Made by a program: the position numbers and the translations under genes. From the NCBI GenBank assembly GCA_964036665.1, contig OZ038530.1, forward strand, positions 20,110,001 to 20,174,000: DNA of 64,000 nt, given 5' to 3'. How positions within the stretch are numbered: the stretch's first letter is position 1; each line of letters starts with the position of its first letter. The notes beneath the pieces were generated by a model that did not search any database, was not told the origin of the DNA, and saw only the letters and a program-made list of their open reading frames with translations. The stretch comes from Gordius sp. MW1 (lineage: Eukaryota > Nematomorpha > Gordioida > Gordea > Gordiidae). Positions 24,596 to 35,772 of this stretch are shown here, in pieces.

Positions 24596-26061
24596 ATATG
24601 AACGTCTTTTACGATCCACTCGGGACCATATAAATTTTGAGTCTACTTCGTGAATTAGTACTAAACCATTCGCTCTTTTATAGAAATTTAACTTCCCATC
24701 ATTATTTAGATTGTTGATCGATTGACTAAAACCATAAGTAATTATTGTGGCCAACAGGGAAATCTAATACCAAAAATACTTTATTTTATAACATGAGCTT
24801 TACTAATATGTGTTAATCTACTAATTAGAGACTTGCTTACAATTGATATCGAAATAGACTAAATAAAAGTATGTAAGCTTATAATTTAAACTTATTCGAT
24901 ATAAGACAATTATCTTAAACAAATACACTTTATTATAAAATTATGTATAATGCAAGTTTTAATTATGATGCTAGGGAAAAATGATATCAATAATTTTAAT
25001 AGGAGATCCTTAGTGCGTCAATTTAATAAGTTAAGCATATTATTGTAATCGGCTTTTATGAAAACAATTAAATTGTATGTATTATAATAAAATTACCAGA
25101 AACACTTTAAAGATATCCATAACTCACTATTTATGATAAGAAACTATGCTCTATTCGTAACTAGTATTTATAGATAGTAAACAAAGTTGACAGTGACCTC
25201 ATATTAATCCAATGTCATCATTCTACATCAAGCCGGAAAATTTTAAAAGAGTTAAAGTTTAAAAGTTGTTATTATTAATGGTCTGATGATGTGAGAAGGC
25301 GGGAAGTGAGACGTGCAACATAGTATGTCAAATGTCATGCCGTTCAATGTTATGGTATTTCACTGTTTTTTAAAGTTAGCGGTGCAATATGGCTTAAAAC
25401 GCCAAATTTTTGTAGGTGTTTTGAACCATAAAAACAATAGGCAAAGGATATTCAACCATTAACGAGCTATCATTAATTTAATTATTCAAGGCTTTTTCAA
25501 ATATTATATGTGTTCATGAATGACTTAATATTATGATAAAAAGGCTAAAATACCTAATCCATCATTACTAGGCTGTGTGGTTCTAAATTATAGGAAACTT
25601 CCCCTCTATATTGTACTTTAATTATGAAGGTACATTTTGTATAATATTATTTAATAGTAATATATCGTGCAGCTCAACAGAGTCGGAAATATCCTGTCAT
25701 GGTAATTGAGTTTTCCTATTCTCGTGATGCAAGAGTCTATAGCAAGTTAGTCCTATAGGGTTACCCGAAAGTAGACCATAGATTTATAACTAACATAATG
25801 ATATTGCCGTATTCTTTCCCCCCTCTCTATGCACTTGGACGTATATACAGCACTTTTCTTTAACTTTGAACATCTTAACTCCCCTTCCGCACACTAGTAG
25901 GATAGAGAAGGGTGATCCATCAAAGCTTTTGAAAAAGAACGCCCTTTCCCTCTCCTTTCTCTCATTCAACTTACTCCCTCCCTAACCATGTATATGTTTT
26001 TGCTACTCTTACAGTTGACTTTGCCCCTTTTTATAATTTTTTTCCGCAATTTCTTATTTTT

Positions 26062-26618
26062 TACTATGATGGATCAACAAACAAGAAAATTGGCTATAAA
26101 GCATAGTCAAGATGGGAAATCGTATGTTGAAATTGGTAGAATATAAGATATATCGCGATGAGAGCGGTTAAAATATTTAATGAAAAAGGAAAGGACTATG
26201 CCAAAAAATCTTGGCAGAGAAAAAAAATGATCAACAGGTAAATTATGTAATGAAATCAACAATAATTGTAGTCTATCTCTCAAAGATTTAAAGGGAAAAT
26301 TAAAGGAAAAGGACACTTTTGAAGTTTGTCTGAGTACAATTGCCAGAAAAATCAAAGGTTTCATTACAGCTTTAAACAGGTAACGACTATTTCCGAGAGG
26401 CGCAATGATGATGATGTAATCATTAGAATATGTATGTGTATATGCAAAATTTTTGCCTATTTTGGCCCAATTATTCATGGACGAAACGGGCTCCAATATA
26501 TCTATGCGATGTGTATACCGAAGAACAAGGGGAATTAAAAAAGTGAAGGCTTTAGAAAGTAAAAATATTAGTGTGTGTTGCTGCATGACCAAGGATGAAC
26601 TACTTTTTTACGCTTCTG
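26062..26618 (+). pseudogene. Tc1-like (IS630/Tc1/mariner) transposase remnant
   Basis: N-terminal helix-turn-helix part QQTRKLAIKHSQDGKSYVEI begins at about 26074; LKGKLKEKDTFEVCLSTIAR then KIKGFHYSFKQ; then, in another frame, the first catalytic Asp region FMDETGSNISMR, with TRGIKKVKALESKNISVCCC following. Frameshifts and stops interrupt it. It breaks off at 26618 where another element is inserted; a short continuation may follow at 28916. Confidence 0.75.
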
Positions 26619-26699
26619 TACAGTGGACGACTGACCTGTTAGGCGACAACCAATTAGATTACCCGATTCTTAAACACGTGACTGACACATATTAGACTC

Positions 26700-27150
26700 T
26701 AAATCATAATAAAAATTAAAACAAAAATATAGTATAAATTAAATATAATACAAAAGATTAAATACAATATACTATATATTACATTATACAATAAATATAA
26801 TACAATAGATTTAATATAATATAATACATTAAATTAATATATTAAAATACAAAACAATAAATATAATATAAGTTATATAATTAATATAATGCAATAAATA
26901 TAAAATGATACAATAAATACAAGAAATATTTTATAATGCATTAAATGTAATATAATACAAGATAATATATTTAATAATATAATTTATATAATATAATAAG
27001 ATATATATAATGCAATACAGTAAATATAATGCAATATAATAAATATTATACAATATAATAAATATTATATAGTACAATACAATAATAATAATACAATGCA
27101 TTAAATATAATATAATAAATATAATACAATATATTGTATTATATAGTAGT
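26700..27150. repeat. AT-rich tandem tract
   Basis: About 450 bp of degenerate ATAATACAATAAATATAATA-type units with almost no G or C. Confidence 0.8.
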
Positions 27151-28317
27151 CAAAAACATAGGTCATACCTTATACCAGCCCATAAGGTGTTGGAAACATG
27201 GGCGTAACCAGGTTTTAGAATGGGGGGGGGGGGTGAAAGTTGTTTAAGTTCATTTAGGGAGGGGCAAACACATTTTTTTTTTTTTTAAGGGTTTTTGTAT
27301 TAAAGAAAAGAATTATTGTCATTTAAATTTAAAACTAAGTTGAAAAATTATAAAAAAATGGATTTAGAACAATAGAAACTTTATGTCTCAAAAAACAAGT
27401 TAAGACTTTCTTAAGTTTGGACAACTCTTATTTTTAGGATGTTTTTTATGCCAAATTTAAAAAATCATGAACTTATACCAATATCTATTTATAAACTGAC
27501 TATTTTAAACTTTACCCTTTCAATCTAAAATAATTTTACAAACTAGGAAAACTTATAGGAACTCTCATTTTTACACAAAATTTACTATTGAGTCTGATGA
27601 AATTTTTTTTTAAGAATTTACATTTAAATTTTTTTCATATCTTTAATTCTAACCTTCTATCATGTATTTATATTGAAAAAAATTTAATTGAAGGCTAAAA
27701 ATAAAAAATAATGGTTAAGAACAGTAGTAACTTTTTAACATTAAAAACATAGGGCCAAAATTCAATAAGTTCAGACATCTCATATTGATTGTAAGTCCAA
27801 AAATGCATAAATGATATCTGTTATAAAAGTTTTAATTTAAATATTATATATTGAACATTTTACATACATTTGTAGATAATAATTTGTTTAGTTCAGTAAA
27901 AGCAGGGATGAGTTTATAATATGCAAAGTATAAATTAAGTTAAAATTTATATTAAGCCAATGTATTAGCTAATCCTCTATGTATAGAAAAAGTTATTACT
28001 TATTGTATATTAGAATGTAAACTTATATTTACTGATGAATTGAGATAAAGTTATAACTGTTTGTTATATAATTGTATGTGAATCACTTCCACATTATCTT
28101 TTAAGTTTAAATATTATACCTTGCAATACTTCAAACAATCTGAATAACATAATGTCTTAAGGTATGTTATTAATTTTCAATCTTAATATCTTTAGGATCA
28201 TCATGCACTACTTCAAATAACAATTTAATTTAAGTTATATACAAATCAAAGACAAGCTCTAAGTATACAAATTTATTTGATATAATGTTAAAAAATAGTA
28301 CATATTTAATGCAATGA

Positions 28318-28760
28318 ATTCATATTTTTAACACTGACTAATCTAAAGATTTAAAAAATATGCACATAAAATAAGTTGAACATTGAACAGCTCCAGTTGG
28401 AAGATCCATGAATTGAGATTACTTGTGCTAAGGTAGCTAATATACATATAAATTCACTTAGGCCCAAAATATGTGGTGTATCTAAAAGCTTTTTGGTACA
28501 AAATAAGTAGAATATTGTTTATCAACTGCAAGTTTTAAAAAAGGCATAATTATAATATAAACATATGTGCAAATGTGTCAAATAACCTTATTGGTTTTCA
28601 TCACTATGAATTCATTGTTTTAACATTGACTAATCTAAAGATTTAAAAAATATGCACATAAAATACGTTGAACATTGAACAGATTGAGTTGGAAGATCCC
28701 CAAAAATCTTACTTTTATGTGGTGCATCTTAAAGCTTTTTGGTACAAAATAAGTAGAATA
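28318..28760. repeat. Internal direct repeat of the TA-flanked element
   Basis: GACTAATCTAAAGATTTAAA to TTGGAAGATCC occurs at about 28334 and 28627; both copies are followed by CTTTTTGGTACAAAATAAGT. Confidence 0.7.
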
Positions 28761-28915
28761 TATATGAACTGAACGTATGTGCAAATGTGTCAAATAACCT
28801 TATTGGTTTTCATTACTTGGTTATCACTTGAATTTTCTCCAGTTAAGCTCATTCTAGTCGCACATAAATCTGTAACCTAATTGGTTGTCGCCTAATAGGT
28901 CAGTCGTCCACTGTA

Positions 28916-29540
28916 CCAGATTCCTTTTTTATAACGGAGCTTTTAACAGCATAGCGAAGTTAGGTTTTCTTTTTTGCAAACTATTTATAAAATAAAATCG
29001 TGATTTAATTTAAATTGAACAATAATTGCATACGCTACATCTCATTAACATATTATTAATAATTTTATAATAGATAATTTTGTTAAAAAAATTTTTATTG
29101 TGATGATATCTGATATGTTAATTCATGTTATGTCGTCCCATTCGGTTTGAATAAAGGAAGTATACTTTAAATATGTGTGCGAAGAAGCATTATAGTGGTG
29201 AAATATATTTTGTAGATGGAAACCAAGCTTTAATAATCATTATAGATTGAAGATAAAATTAAACTTTATAATTCACTTTTAATCAAATAATTTTTTTTAT
29301 TATGAATCAGGTTTATCTCCAAACAATTGTGTTTGTTACATGCTAAAAATAGTATTAAACCGATTTCTTTTTTAAACTAAATATTTTTAATTTTTTTTAA
29401 GTATATAATCATTTATTATTTTTATAAAGAGAATTACATATTTTGTGAAGGTGAGGTAAATAAATTAAAAAATTATGAAACGTAAATATTGGTAAAACAT
29501 TCGGTTATGGCTAATGAATATATTTACAGATAGTTATGCC
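28916..29540. other. No feature recognised
   Basis: AT-rich, non-coding. Its first about 45 bp could be the tail of the interrupted Tc1-like remnant. Confidence 0.4.
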
Positions 29541-29546
29541 GATTTT

Positions 29547-29981
29547 CTATCGTGTAAAAAACGATTCACGATTATCATGGGATAGCAATGAGATTTGTTT
29601 CCCTATTTTTTTAAAAAGTTGTAAGGCTTGGGGGCCAAAGGTTGTTAGGGTAGTTGTCGCAATGGGACATAATATTATAGTAGTATTGTTAATTCCTGAG
29701 TATTTTGAGATTTTCAGAGCCTCGGCTGAAGACAGGGAATCTTTGTTGTGATTAGATGGGGCAAATACGTCAGTACATGTATAGTCCCATGTTAAACTGA
29801 GGCCTTTTTCCCAAGCGCCTAAAGTTTGGCCATCGGGTCGTTTGCTGTCATCACAGAGGCCTGTGGGTTCGAGTTGAGGGGAAACCAGCTTTGGGGAAAT
29901 AATTATGTATAAGTTTGTTAACCGCGGTATATCGAAAGTACCGGGCTTTGTTGCGATTACAGTGAAGGCCATGATGGCCAT
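29547..29981 (-). pseudogene. Retroelement-associated conserved domain (RPDG..W..TCxDxxAPS type)
   Basis: The frame reads KRPDGQTLGAWEKGLSLTWD, YTCTDVFAPSN, EALKISKYSGI, TTFGPQALQLFKKIGKQI. This pattern is common downstream of reverse transcriptases in invertebrate genomes and in many proteins annotated only as hypothetical; its role is unknown to me. No RT lies next to it here, so it is a stranded fragment. Confidence 0.5.
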
Positions 29982-30404
29982 TTGATTTTACGGAATTATG
30001 CAAAGTGAACAAGTGTGTTCAGCAACTATATTGCATCCTAATCTTAGGCCTACAATTTTCCATAAGAAAGATGAATTATGATACCTCGGTAAAACAGAAT
30101 ATTTTCAAAAACCGCAGTCCGGCCCTAAAATAGAGCAATAAAAAAGTGCGGGCCGGGCTTGGGATAAGTGAAATAGTATATTTAACTTTATTCTGTAATT
30201 ATAAATATAAACAAAAAAAATGCACTTATTAGCTTAGTGATAAAAAAAATTTATTTTTCAAGTAATAATTTGGTGAAACTCAAAATACATTAATTTAAAA
30301 GTTTCCGTTTTTATCTGGCAAATTAATAGAAAAATTTCAAGGCAGTTCCAAAACACATATCATGCTCTTGAATATGCTTTCATCTCATGAAAAGGCAAGC
30401 ATCA

Positions 30405-31057
30405 AGTTAGAAGCGGACATGATGTAAAGTATTACCCTTTTACAGCATCCCAAATTTGTATCCATCTTCTTCGCGTAATAATGATCCTGTTGACTTAAAG
30501 ATCTATAAATTGAAATTAAGAGCCAAAACTATGCTAATTTCAAAGTTTGATTTGGACATTTATCATAAATTGTCAATCTTTTTCCTGCTTTGCACGTTAA
30601 AAATGCTACCCGAAGATAAAAGAATCTTCGTAAAAACTACGGTAACAGAATTTGTAAAGAGATCCATTCAATAAGATTCGGCTCTTCTTGTATAATTCGT
30701 TTTACCTATAAGCAATCCAGCTCAGGTGAGCAACACTAAGCAATTATCTATTGGTGAGGCAGATATGGATATATCCATTTGAGAGGATTAGAAACGGAAA
30801 AGATTGAAGAATTTAAAGAAGTTAATACTTATCTTAAATTAAATCGAAAACCTAAAGATGCTCAGCTAGATGTAATTTTATGGTGGAATGAGCACCGACG
30901 TATGCTATCAAACTTATCATAATTAGCTATTCCGTTTTTGTCAATTTCAGCCATCAGTGCTACGAGTGAACGCACATTTAGTAAAAAAAAGTCGCCTTAT
31001 GGAAAAGAGAAGAACGAAATTATTGCCTGATAGAATAGATCGTCTTTTATTTTTAAA
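30405..31057 (+). pseudogene. hAT transposase remnant (middle and C-terminal dimerisation parts)
   Basis: The frame 30456-30674 ends in FDLDIYHKLSIFFLLCTLKM LPED, resembling the helical part before the hAT domain. At 30805-31057: EEFKEVNTYLKLN, DVILWWNEHRRMLSNLS, FLSISAISATSERTFS, then in a shifted frame the RTKLLPDRIDRLLFLN end. Stops and one frameshift are present. The last coding residues touch the Helitron at 31058. Confidence 0.75.
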
Positions 31058-31816
31058 CTAGCTGTGCCCGGCCCGTTGCTTTGGCTTAGTCCTTAATCAG
31101 CTAAATAATTGGCATGAATCAATAGAACATATATGAAAAATTTTGAGTCATCTGTAGGAGAGTTTATGATTAAAAAATATAATGCTATATCATTGAAATA
31201 AATATTATTTAAATTAATAATAAAAAGGCATATTTATTAATAGTTTAATAAATCTGTAAAAGTTTAATATACTTATAAGGTATTTGTTAATTTTATAGGT
31301 TAAAATGTGAGGTGATAACGATAAAATGCATAATTGGGTGACAAAAAGTACCATGGGTGTATAAAACCCAATGATAATGTATAAAATTTAAATAGTTTGT
31401 TAAACCCCAATAATTTTGACCGTATACTGTAACATTTTTATTATACTTTTAAATATCTAATTCAAGAAAACTTCAGCCTTGTATGTATGACGTCATTATT
31501 GTATATGATGCTATAAATGAAACTGGCCGGGAAATGTCCAATTTTAAAACGAAAAGGTATTTTAGGAATCTGAAAAAACTATTTTACCCCTGGCCGCCCT
31601 GGGCATCTATGGCTTAATTTTCGCGCGAATCGGGCCGGTAGTTTCACAATTTAGCCCTTTTTTAACACTAAAAGAACTTTTAGGATTCTGCAAAAGCTAT
31701 TTTACCCCTGGCCGCCCTGGGAACCTACGGGTAAAGTTTCGCGCGAATCGGGCCGGTAGTTTCAGAATTTAGCCCTTACATACATAAATACATTCACTTT
31801 ACTTTATATATATAGA
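31058..31816 (-). mobile_element. Non-autonomous Helitron, 759 bp
   Basis: On the minus strand it begins TCTATATATATAAAGTAAAG and ends GGGCCGGGCACAGCTAG. Bordered by A and T on the plus strand, as for the Helitron at 22207. Inserted just behind the hAT dimerisation domain, probably inside the hAT element whose right end is at 32062. Confidence 0.88.
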
Positions 31817-32062
31817 TGACAATATTAAATTATCAAGTTGATTTAAACCGATTTTATATGCTATAGCTAAGTATTTTTTGAATAATAGAAAATGTTTTTT
31901 ATACAAATAAATAATTGTAAAACAACGTACACTTGTTTTTATTCGTGCGGGTCTGGTGCGGCGAAATTTTTGGGGTTTTTTGCGGGCCGAGTGCGGGCCA
32001 TAAAATTGATATTTCTGCGGGGCCGGGCCTGAATCTAATATTTAGGCCCATGCAGACCTCTA
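31817..32062. mobile_element. Right end of the hAT element
   Basis: GC-rich subterminal words (GCGGGCCGAGTGCGGGCC, GCGGGGCCGGGCC) lead into GGCCCATGCAGACCTCTA, a hAT-like inverted end matching the 58-bp MITE at 24538. The partner left end was not found; a related GTGCGGGCCGGGC word at about 30152 may mark it. Confidence 0.55.
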
Positions 32063-32246
32063 ATTTATATTTCCTCGTGCCATGAAAGAGCAAATGGACC
32101 AAATGAAAACTGAAAAGCGAAACTAGAACGAGTAATTAATCAAGATAAAGGAAACTTAAACAAATCTTACCATTATGGAACCAAATTCAAGTGAAAGAAG
32201 AAGAATGTTTTAATTTTTTTTTGCTAAGATAATAGCAATCGAATAT

Positions 32247-32468
32247 ATGTCCCACCCTCCAACCCCCTCTACGCCCATGCTTAAGCAAGTGTTTTCATAT
32301 ATTACCCATCTTAGCAGCACCTTTTTACAAGATGCCAACCTAGATCTCTCACAAGCATTCATTACTGCTACCAAAAAAGGAATAGTGGTAAAACAATTTA
32401 GAAATAGGAATAGCTATATTAATAATTCGATGTTTTTGATGGGTCACTGGAAAACAATATCGTTTTGA
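32247..32468 (+). pseudogene. Possible hAT-like transposase fragment
   Basis: 73-codon frame with LSSTFLQDANLDLSQAF and VKQFRN, faintly like the helical core of hAT transposases of the TTF/MYM zinc-finger type. Flanked by hAT elements on both sides. Weak evidence. Confidence 0.25.
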
Positions 32469-32636
32469 GGTATAATTCTTGTCGCAATTGTGCGTAGCAT
32501 AATTAAAATTTCTTCATGTATAGCTAACATAATTAAGGAAATAGGTTAAAAAGCAGTAAAATATTAGTACAATATTGCTAAAGAGATCACTATCGTTTTA
32601 TAAACAACTATAGGATTTAGAAAAAAATACTTTCAT

Positions 32637-33309
32637 TAGAGGTGTGCACGGATCAAATTTTTTTGATCCGATCCGATCCGAGAGGTTTTTGAAAAATTTT
32701 ACATCCATCCGATCCGATCCGAGTTTTTTAAAATCTAAATCCGATCCGAAGTTTTTAATTAAAATTTTACGAACAGAACTTTTTATAGCTGATTAAATTC
32801 AAAATACATAAAAATAAGGTATAGCAATTTTAATAGACCCGAAATAAATATAAAATTTTGTTTGACTAATTCCATATTATCATATAAAATAATAAAGAAC
32901 CTAAATTTTCTGGTTTAATTCGCGTTCTTCTTTCTTCTAATGTTCTTCCAGCCACCGAGAAATTTCTTTCCGAAGTGGTAGAGGTAGCAGGTATAGCTAA
33001 AACTTTATTTGCCAGCTTATAAAGCCTTGGCAGGACTGTTTGATATGAAACCCACCATTTCAGCAAATCTTTTTTTTGAATCATATTTGCAATCTTCATT
33101 TCAAAGATAATTATGGAAAGGTATACTAAAAATTATTAATTTAATTAATTAGAACTTATTATTGTTTATTTTAAATTTGAAAATCCGATCCGATCCGACT
33201 AAAATAAAATGTTGATCCGATCCGATCCGACTTCCAAAATTAAAATGTTGATCCGATCCGAGTTCGGACGGATCGGATGTCGGATCGGATTGATCCGCGC
33301 ACACCTCTA
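32637..33309 (-). mobile_element. 673-bp hAT element with (GATCC)n-rich ends and perfect 8-bp target duplication
   Basis: ACTTTCAT at 32629-32636 and 33310-33317 flanks inverted ends TAGAGGTGTGCACGGATC / GATCCGCGCACACCTCTA. Subterminal regions carry many CCGATCCGATCCGA words on both sides. The interior encodes, on the minus strand at 33099-32866, VLAIPATSTTSERNFSVAGR and RTRIKPENLGSLLFY, the hAT dimerisation domain, so it is an internally deleted autonomous element. Confidence 0.93.
32866..33099 (-). pseudogene. hAT transposase C-terminal dimerisation domain
   Basis: Carries WWVSYQTVLPRLYKLANKVL followed by ATSTTSERNFSVAGR and an RTRIKPENLGSLLFYM tail, in the order of the hAT C-terminal domain. 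About 77 codons; catalytic parts are missing. Confidence 0.85.
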
Positions 33310-33843
33310 ACTTTCATAATAAATGCTCTTAAAATTTAAAAAATAAAACTTTAAAGTCACAAATAAAACTATATTTTTACCGATTATCGCAAATAAAAGA
33401 AGCTTGCTTAGTTCCTAATTTAGTCTTCAGATTTATGATCATTATCAACTTTTGAGTAATAAGGACTCGGAATTCCCCATCTCCCTGTCTGTCTCATAAA
33501 AAGTCCGACTTCTAATTTTTTTGTATTCCAATGCCTATTTTTATGAAAAACATAATGGTTCAGTTTGACATCATAAAATAAAGTCTTTTAATTTATATAT
33601 TTAGTTTGTAGTATTGGAACCAATGCTTCTAACAAATTAAGTTAGTTATAGTATATTATTTAAATCGTAATATCTGATTATCCAAATCAGCAATGTTAAA
33701 ACCCTTCAAACTATATTTTGTATTTTAAAATTTTGTTTAACCAATAGATGATAAATATATCGCCTATATTCTCTGCTCTAAATTTTTGTTAAACCCTAGT
33801 TTCTATTCTTTTTACATGAGTATGACTTGACCTGAAGTTGAGC

Positions 33844-34845
33844 TAGAGAACTGTAAAGTCATTTTTTTTCAACCCGAACCCGAAATTTTTTTAAAATTTT
33901 TAACCCGGACCCGACCCGAAAGCATTTTAAATTTTTCAACCCGAACCCGACCCGAGAGCATTTTAAAATTTTCAACCCGAACCCGACCCGGCCCGAAAGT
34001 GTTAAAAAAACTTTAACCGAATCCCTTCCGAACGTGTTTCAAATTTTGGTATCCAACGCGATTAAGAAAAATTGCGGTGTGCATGGGCGTAGCCAGGGGG
34101 TGGCAGGGAAGTGCGGCTGCCCCCCTCTAAATTTAAAAAATCTTAGATATTTTATCAAATTATGGCTAAAATTAAAAAAATGGTCATTTTGCCCCTCCCT
34201 TAATCATTATTGCCCCTCTAATTTCAATTTCCTAGCTACTCCCATGAGGGTGTTAAAAATTTAATCAACAAATCAAAGTGCGATTTATGAAACTAATTAA
34301 TTCCGCAGATTTTGATTACTAAATTTATTTTCAAGATTTATTATACATATATACAATGATAGCATACAGTATCAGGTCACATTCAATTTGAAATATAGTT
34401 TTGCAAATGAATCATTTAATTAAACATAATCTTATTAGTTTTATGAATATATATTTATGTAGTTTAAATTAATAATAATGGACTACCACTTCACACTATT
34501 TAAAGACAATTTAAAAATATTAGTTTATTGATATATTTTACCTTTCACTAGTCAAATTTAAATTTGCGTTCAAATTAAAACAATCAGATTTAAAAAAACA
34601 AAAGGAATTTAAATTAACTTAATAAATGATCTTCAATTATAAATTTCAATATTAATTAAAAAATATTATACATAATAGCATTATTTTTAAAGATATGTCC
34701 CGTGTATTCTGCAATGTAAGATTCATACACTTGACCCGACACTTTAAATCCAACCCGATCCGACCCCAGAGCATATTAAAATTTTCAACCCGAACCCGAC
34801 CCGAAGATTTCAAAAGTCGGGTTGGGTCACCCGTGCAGTTCTTTA
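33844..34845. mobile_element. hAT element with CCCGAACCCGACCCG subterminal repeats
   Basis: AGTTGAGC (33836-33843) and AGTTAAGC (34846-34853) form an 8-bp target duplication with one mismatch. Ends TAGAGAACTGTAAAG / complement TAAAGAACTGCACGG are inverted. Both sides carry CAACCCGAACCCGACCCG words. A second MITE is nested at 34082-34246. No transposase domain was recognised. Confidence 0.78.
34082..34246. mobile_element. 165-bp MITE of the CATGGGCGTAGC family, nested in the hAT element
   Basis: Ends CATGGGCGTAGCCAGGGG and, inverted, CTAGCTACTCCCATG; internal GGTGGCAGGGAAGTGCGGC and GCCCCTCCC words match 17529-17678. Flanks GCGGTGTG / AGGGTGTT are only a weak duplication. Confidence 0.72.
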
Positions 34846-35239
34846 AGTTAAGCATTAAATTTTACGTATCGGAATAGGAATTTGTACAGGACTTAAACAT
34901 ATAAATTCAACGTTCAACATCATATCTTTATGTAATTAGTGTTTCCAAAATCTTTGAAAGTAAAAAAGAATATAAAAACTAAGAGGCAATTGCCATTAGC
35001 TATTTCAATAAAACTTACCATCGATTTTCACGAAGTTTTATTAACGCTCAAATTGTTGAAAATTGAATTTAAATAAAAGTACTAAGATAATAAATGCCTT
35101 CGATTTTATTTCATTAAAAGTATTTACAAAAATCTATACATATGCTTTTACCTTTTTTCATTTAATTTTTAAACTATTCAAATTGCAAGGTGTTATTTAT
35201 TATATTAATGATGTCATCCATTTGAAATAAATAATAGTT

Positions 35240-35505
35240 AGCTGTTAAATGTTTTTCAACTTAAATCAAATATATTTCTGTGAATAAAATGAGCTGTTGT
35301 AGAGATTTACTCTTAGTAAATATTTTTCAACTTCAATCAAATATATTTCTGTGAATAAAATGAGCTGTTGTAGAGAATTACTCTTAGTAAATATTTTTCA
35401 ACTTAAATTATATATTTTTATGTGAATAAAATGAGCTGTTGTAGAGATATACTCTTAGTAAATATTTTTCAAATTAAACATTTTTCTGTGAATAAAATAC
35501 CTAAC
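35240..35505. repeat. Tandem repeat, about 73-bp unit, four copies
   Basis: Unit contains GTAAATATTTTTCAACTTAA and GTGAATAAAATGAGCTGTTG; the fourth copy is partial. Lies upstream of the secreted-protein gene. Confidence 0.85.
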
Positions 35506-35727
35506 TGCATGTTTATTTTGTAAACGCTGGTGCATAATTGGAAACGTTCCAAGCTAATATTTCATATTAAATAGACGCGTCCATTGACGTTGGATGACTT
35601 TGAAGAAATATGAAAAACACCTCGTTTGACTGTTATTTTGTAGGAATTAATTAAACAAAGTTTTGTCAATATTTAAAGTTGAGTGACGGTAATTGACTAA
35701 ATAAATAATATAACTACAATATATAGG

Positions 35728-35737
35728 TATATAAAAG
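35728..35737 (+). promoter_or_regulatory. Probable TATA box of the secreted-protein gene
   Basis: TATATAAAAG sits 36 bp before the ATG at 35773, which would imply a very short 5' UTR. Confidence 0.45.
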
Positions 35738-35772
35738 GAGGAGAAGGTGTACGCTTTAATTAATTTTTCAAC

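Larger units (their letters stand above)
19810..25860. repeat. Repeat segment A1 (diverged copy: A2 at 52430-63770)
   Basis: Collinear with A2 in the same orientation over many blocks: 19850/52450, 20020-20760/52610-53340, 21960-22206/53340-53732, 23856-24400/53733-54300, 24440-24920/55850-56490, 25035-25300/61893-62115 and 25660-25860/63590-63770. A1 carries three insertions absent from A2 (RTE tail, Helitron, 58-bp hAT); A2 carries others. No coding frame was recognised, so it may be a large non-autonomous repeat or a segmental duplication. Confidence 0.75.
26621..28913. mobile_element. 2.3-kb TA-flanked element with about 42-bp inverted repeats (Tc1/mariner type)
   Basis: Left end CAGTGGACGACTGACCTGTT and right end reverse complement AGGTCAGTCGTCCACTG, extending to GTCGCCTAA..ACCAATTAG, for about 42 bp. 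TA borders both sides, as for Tc1/mariner. It interrupts the Tc1-like remnant. No transposase was recognised. The interior contains an AT tandem tract (26700-27150), a G-run with a CATGGGCGTAACCAGG word at 27198, and an internal direct repeat (28318-28505 / 28608-28760). Confidence 0.8.

Noticed and set aside
26107..26592. 161-codon minus-strand frame
   Set aside because: It is antisense to the Tc1-like transposase remnant, whose plus-strand motifs explain the sequence.
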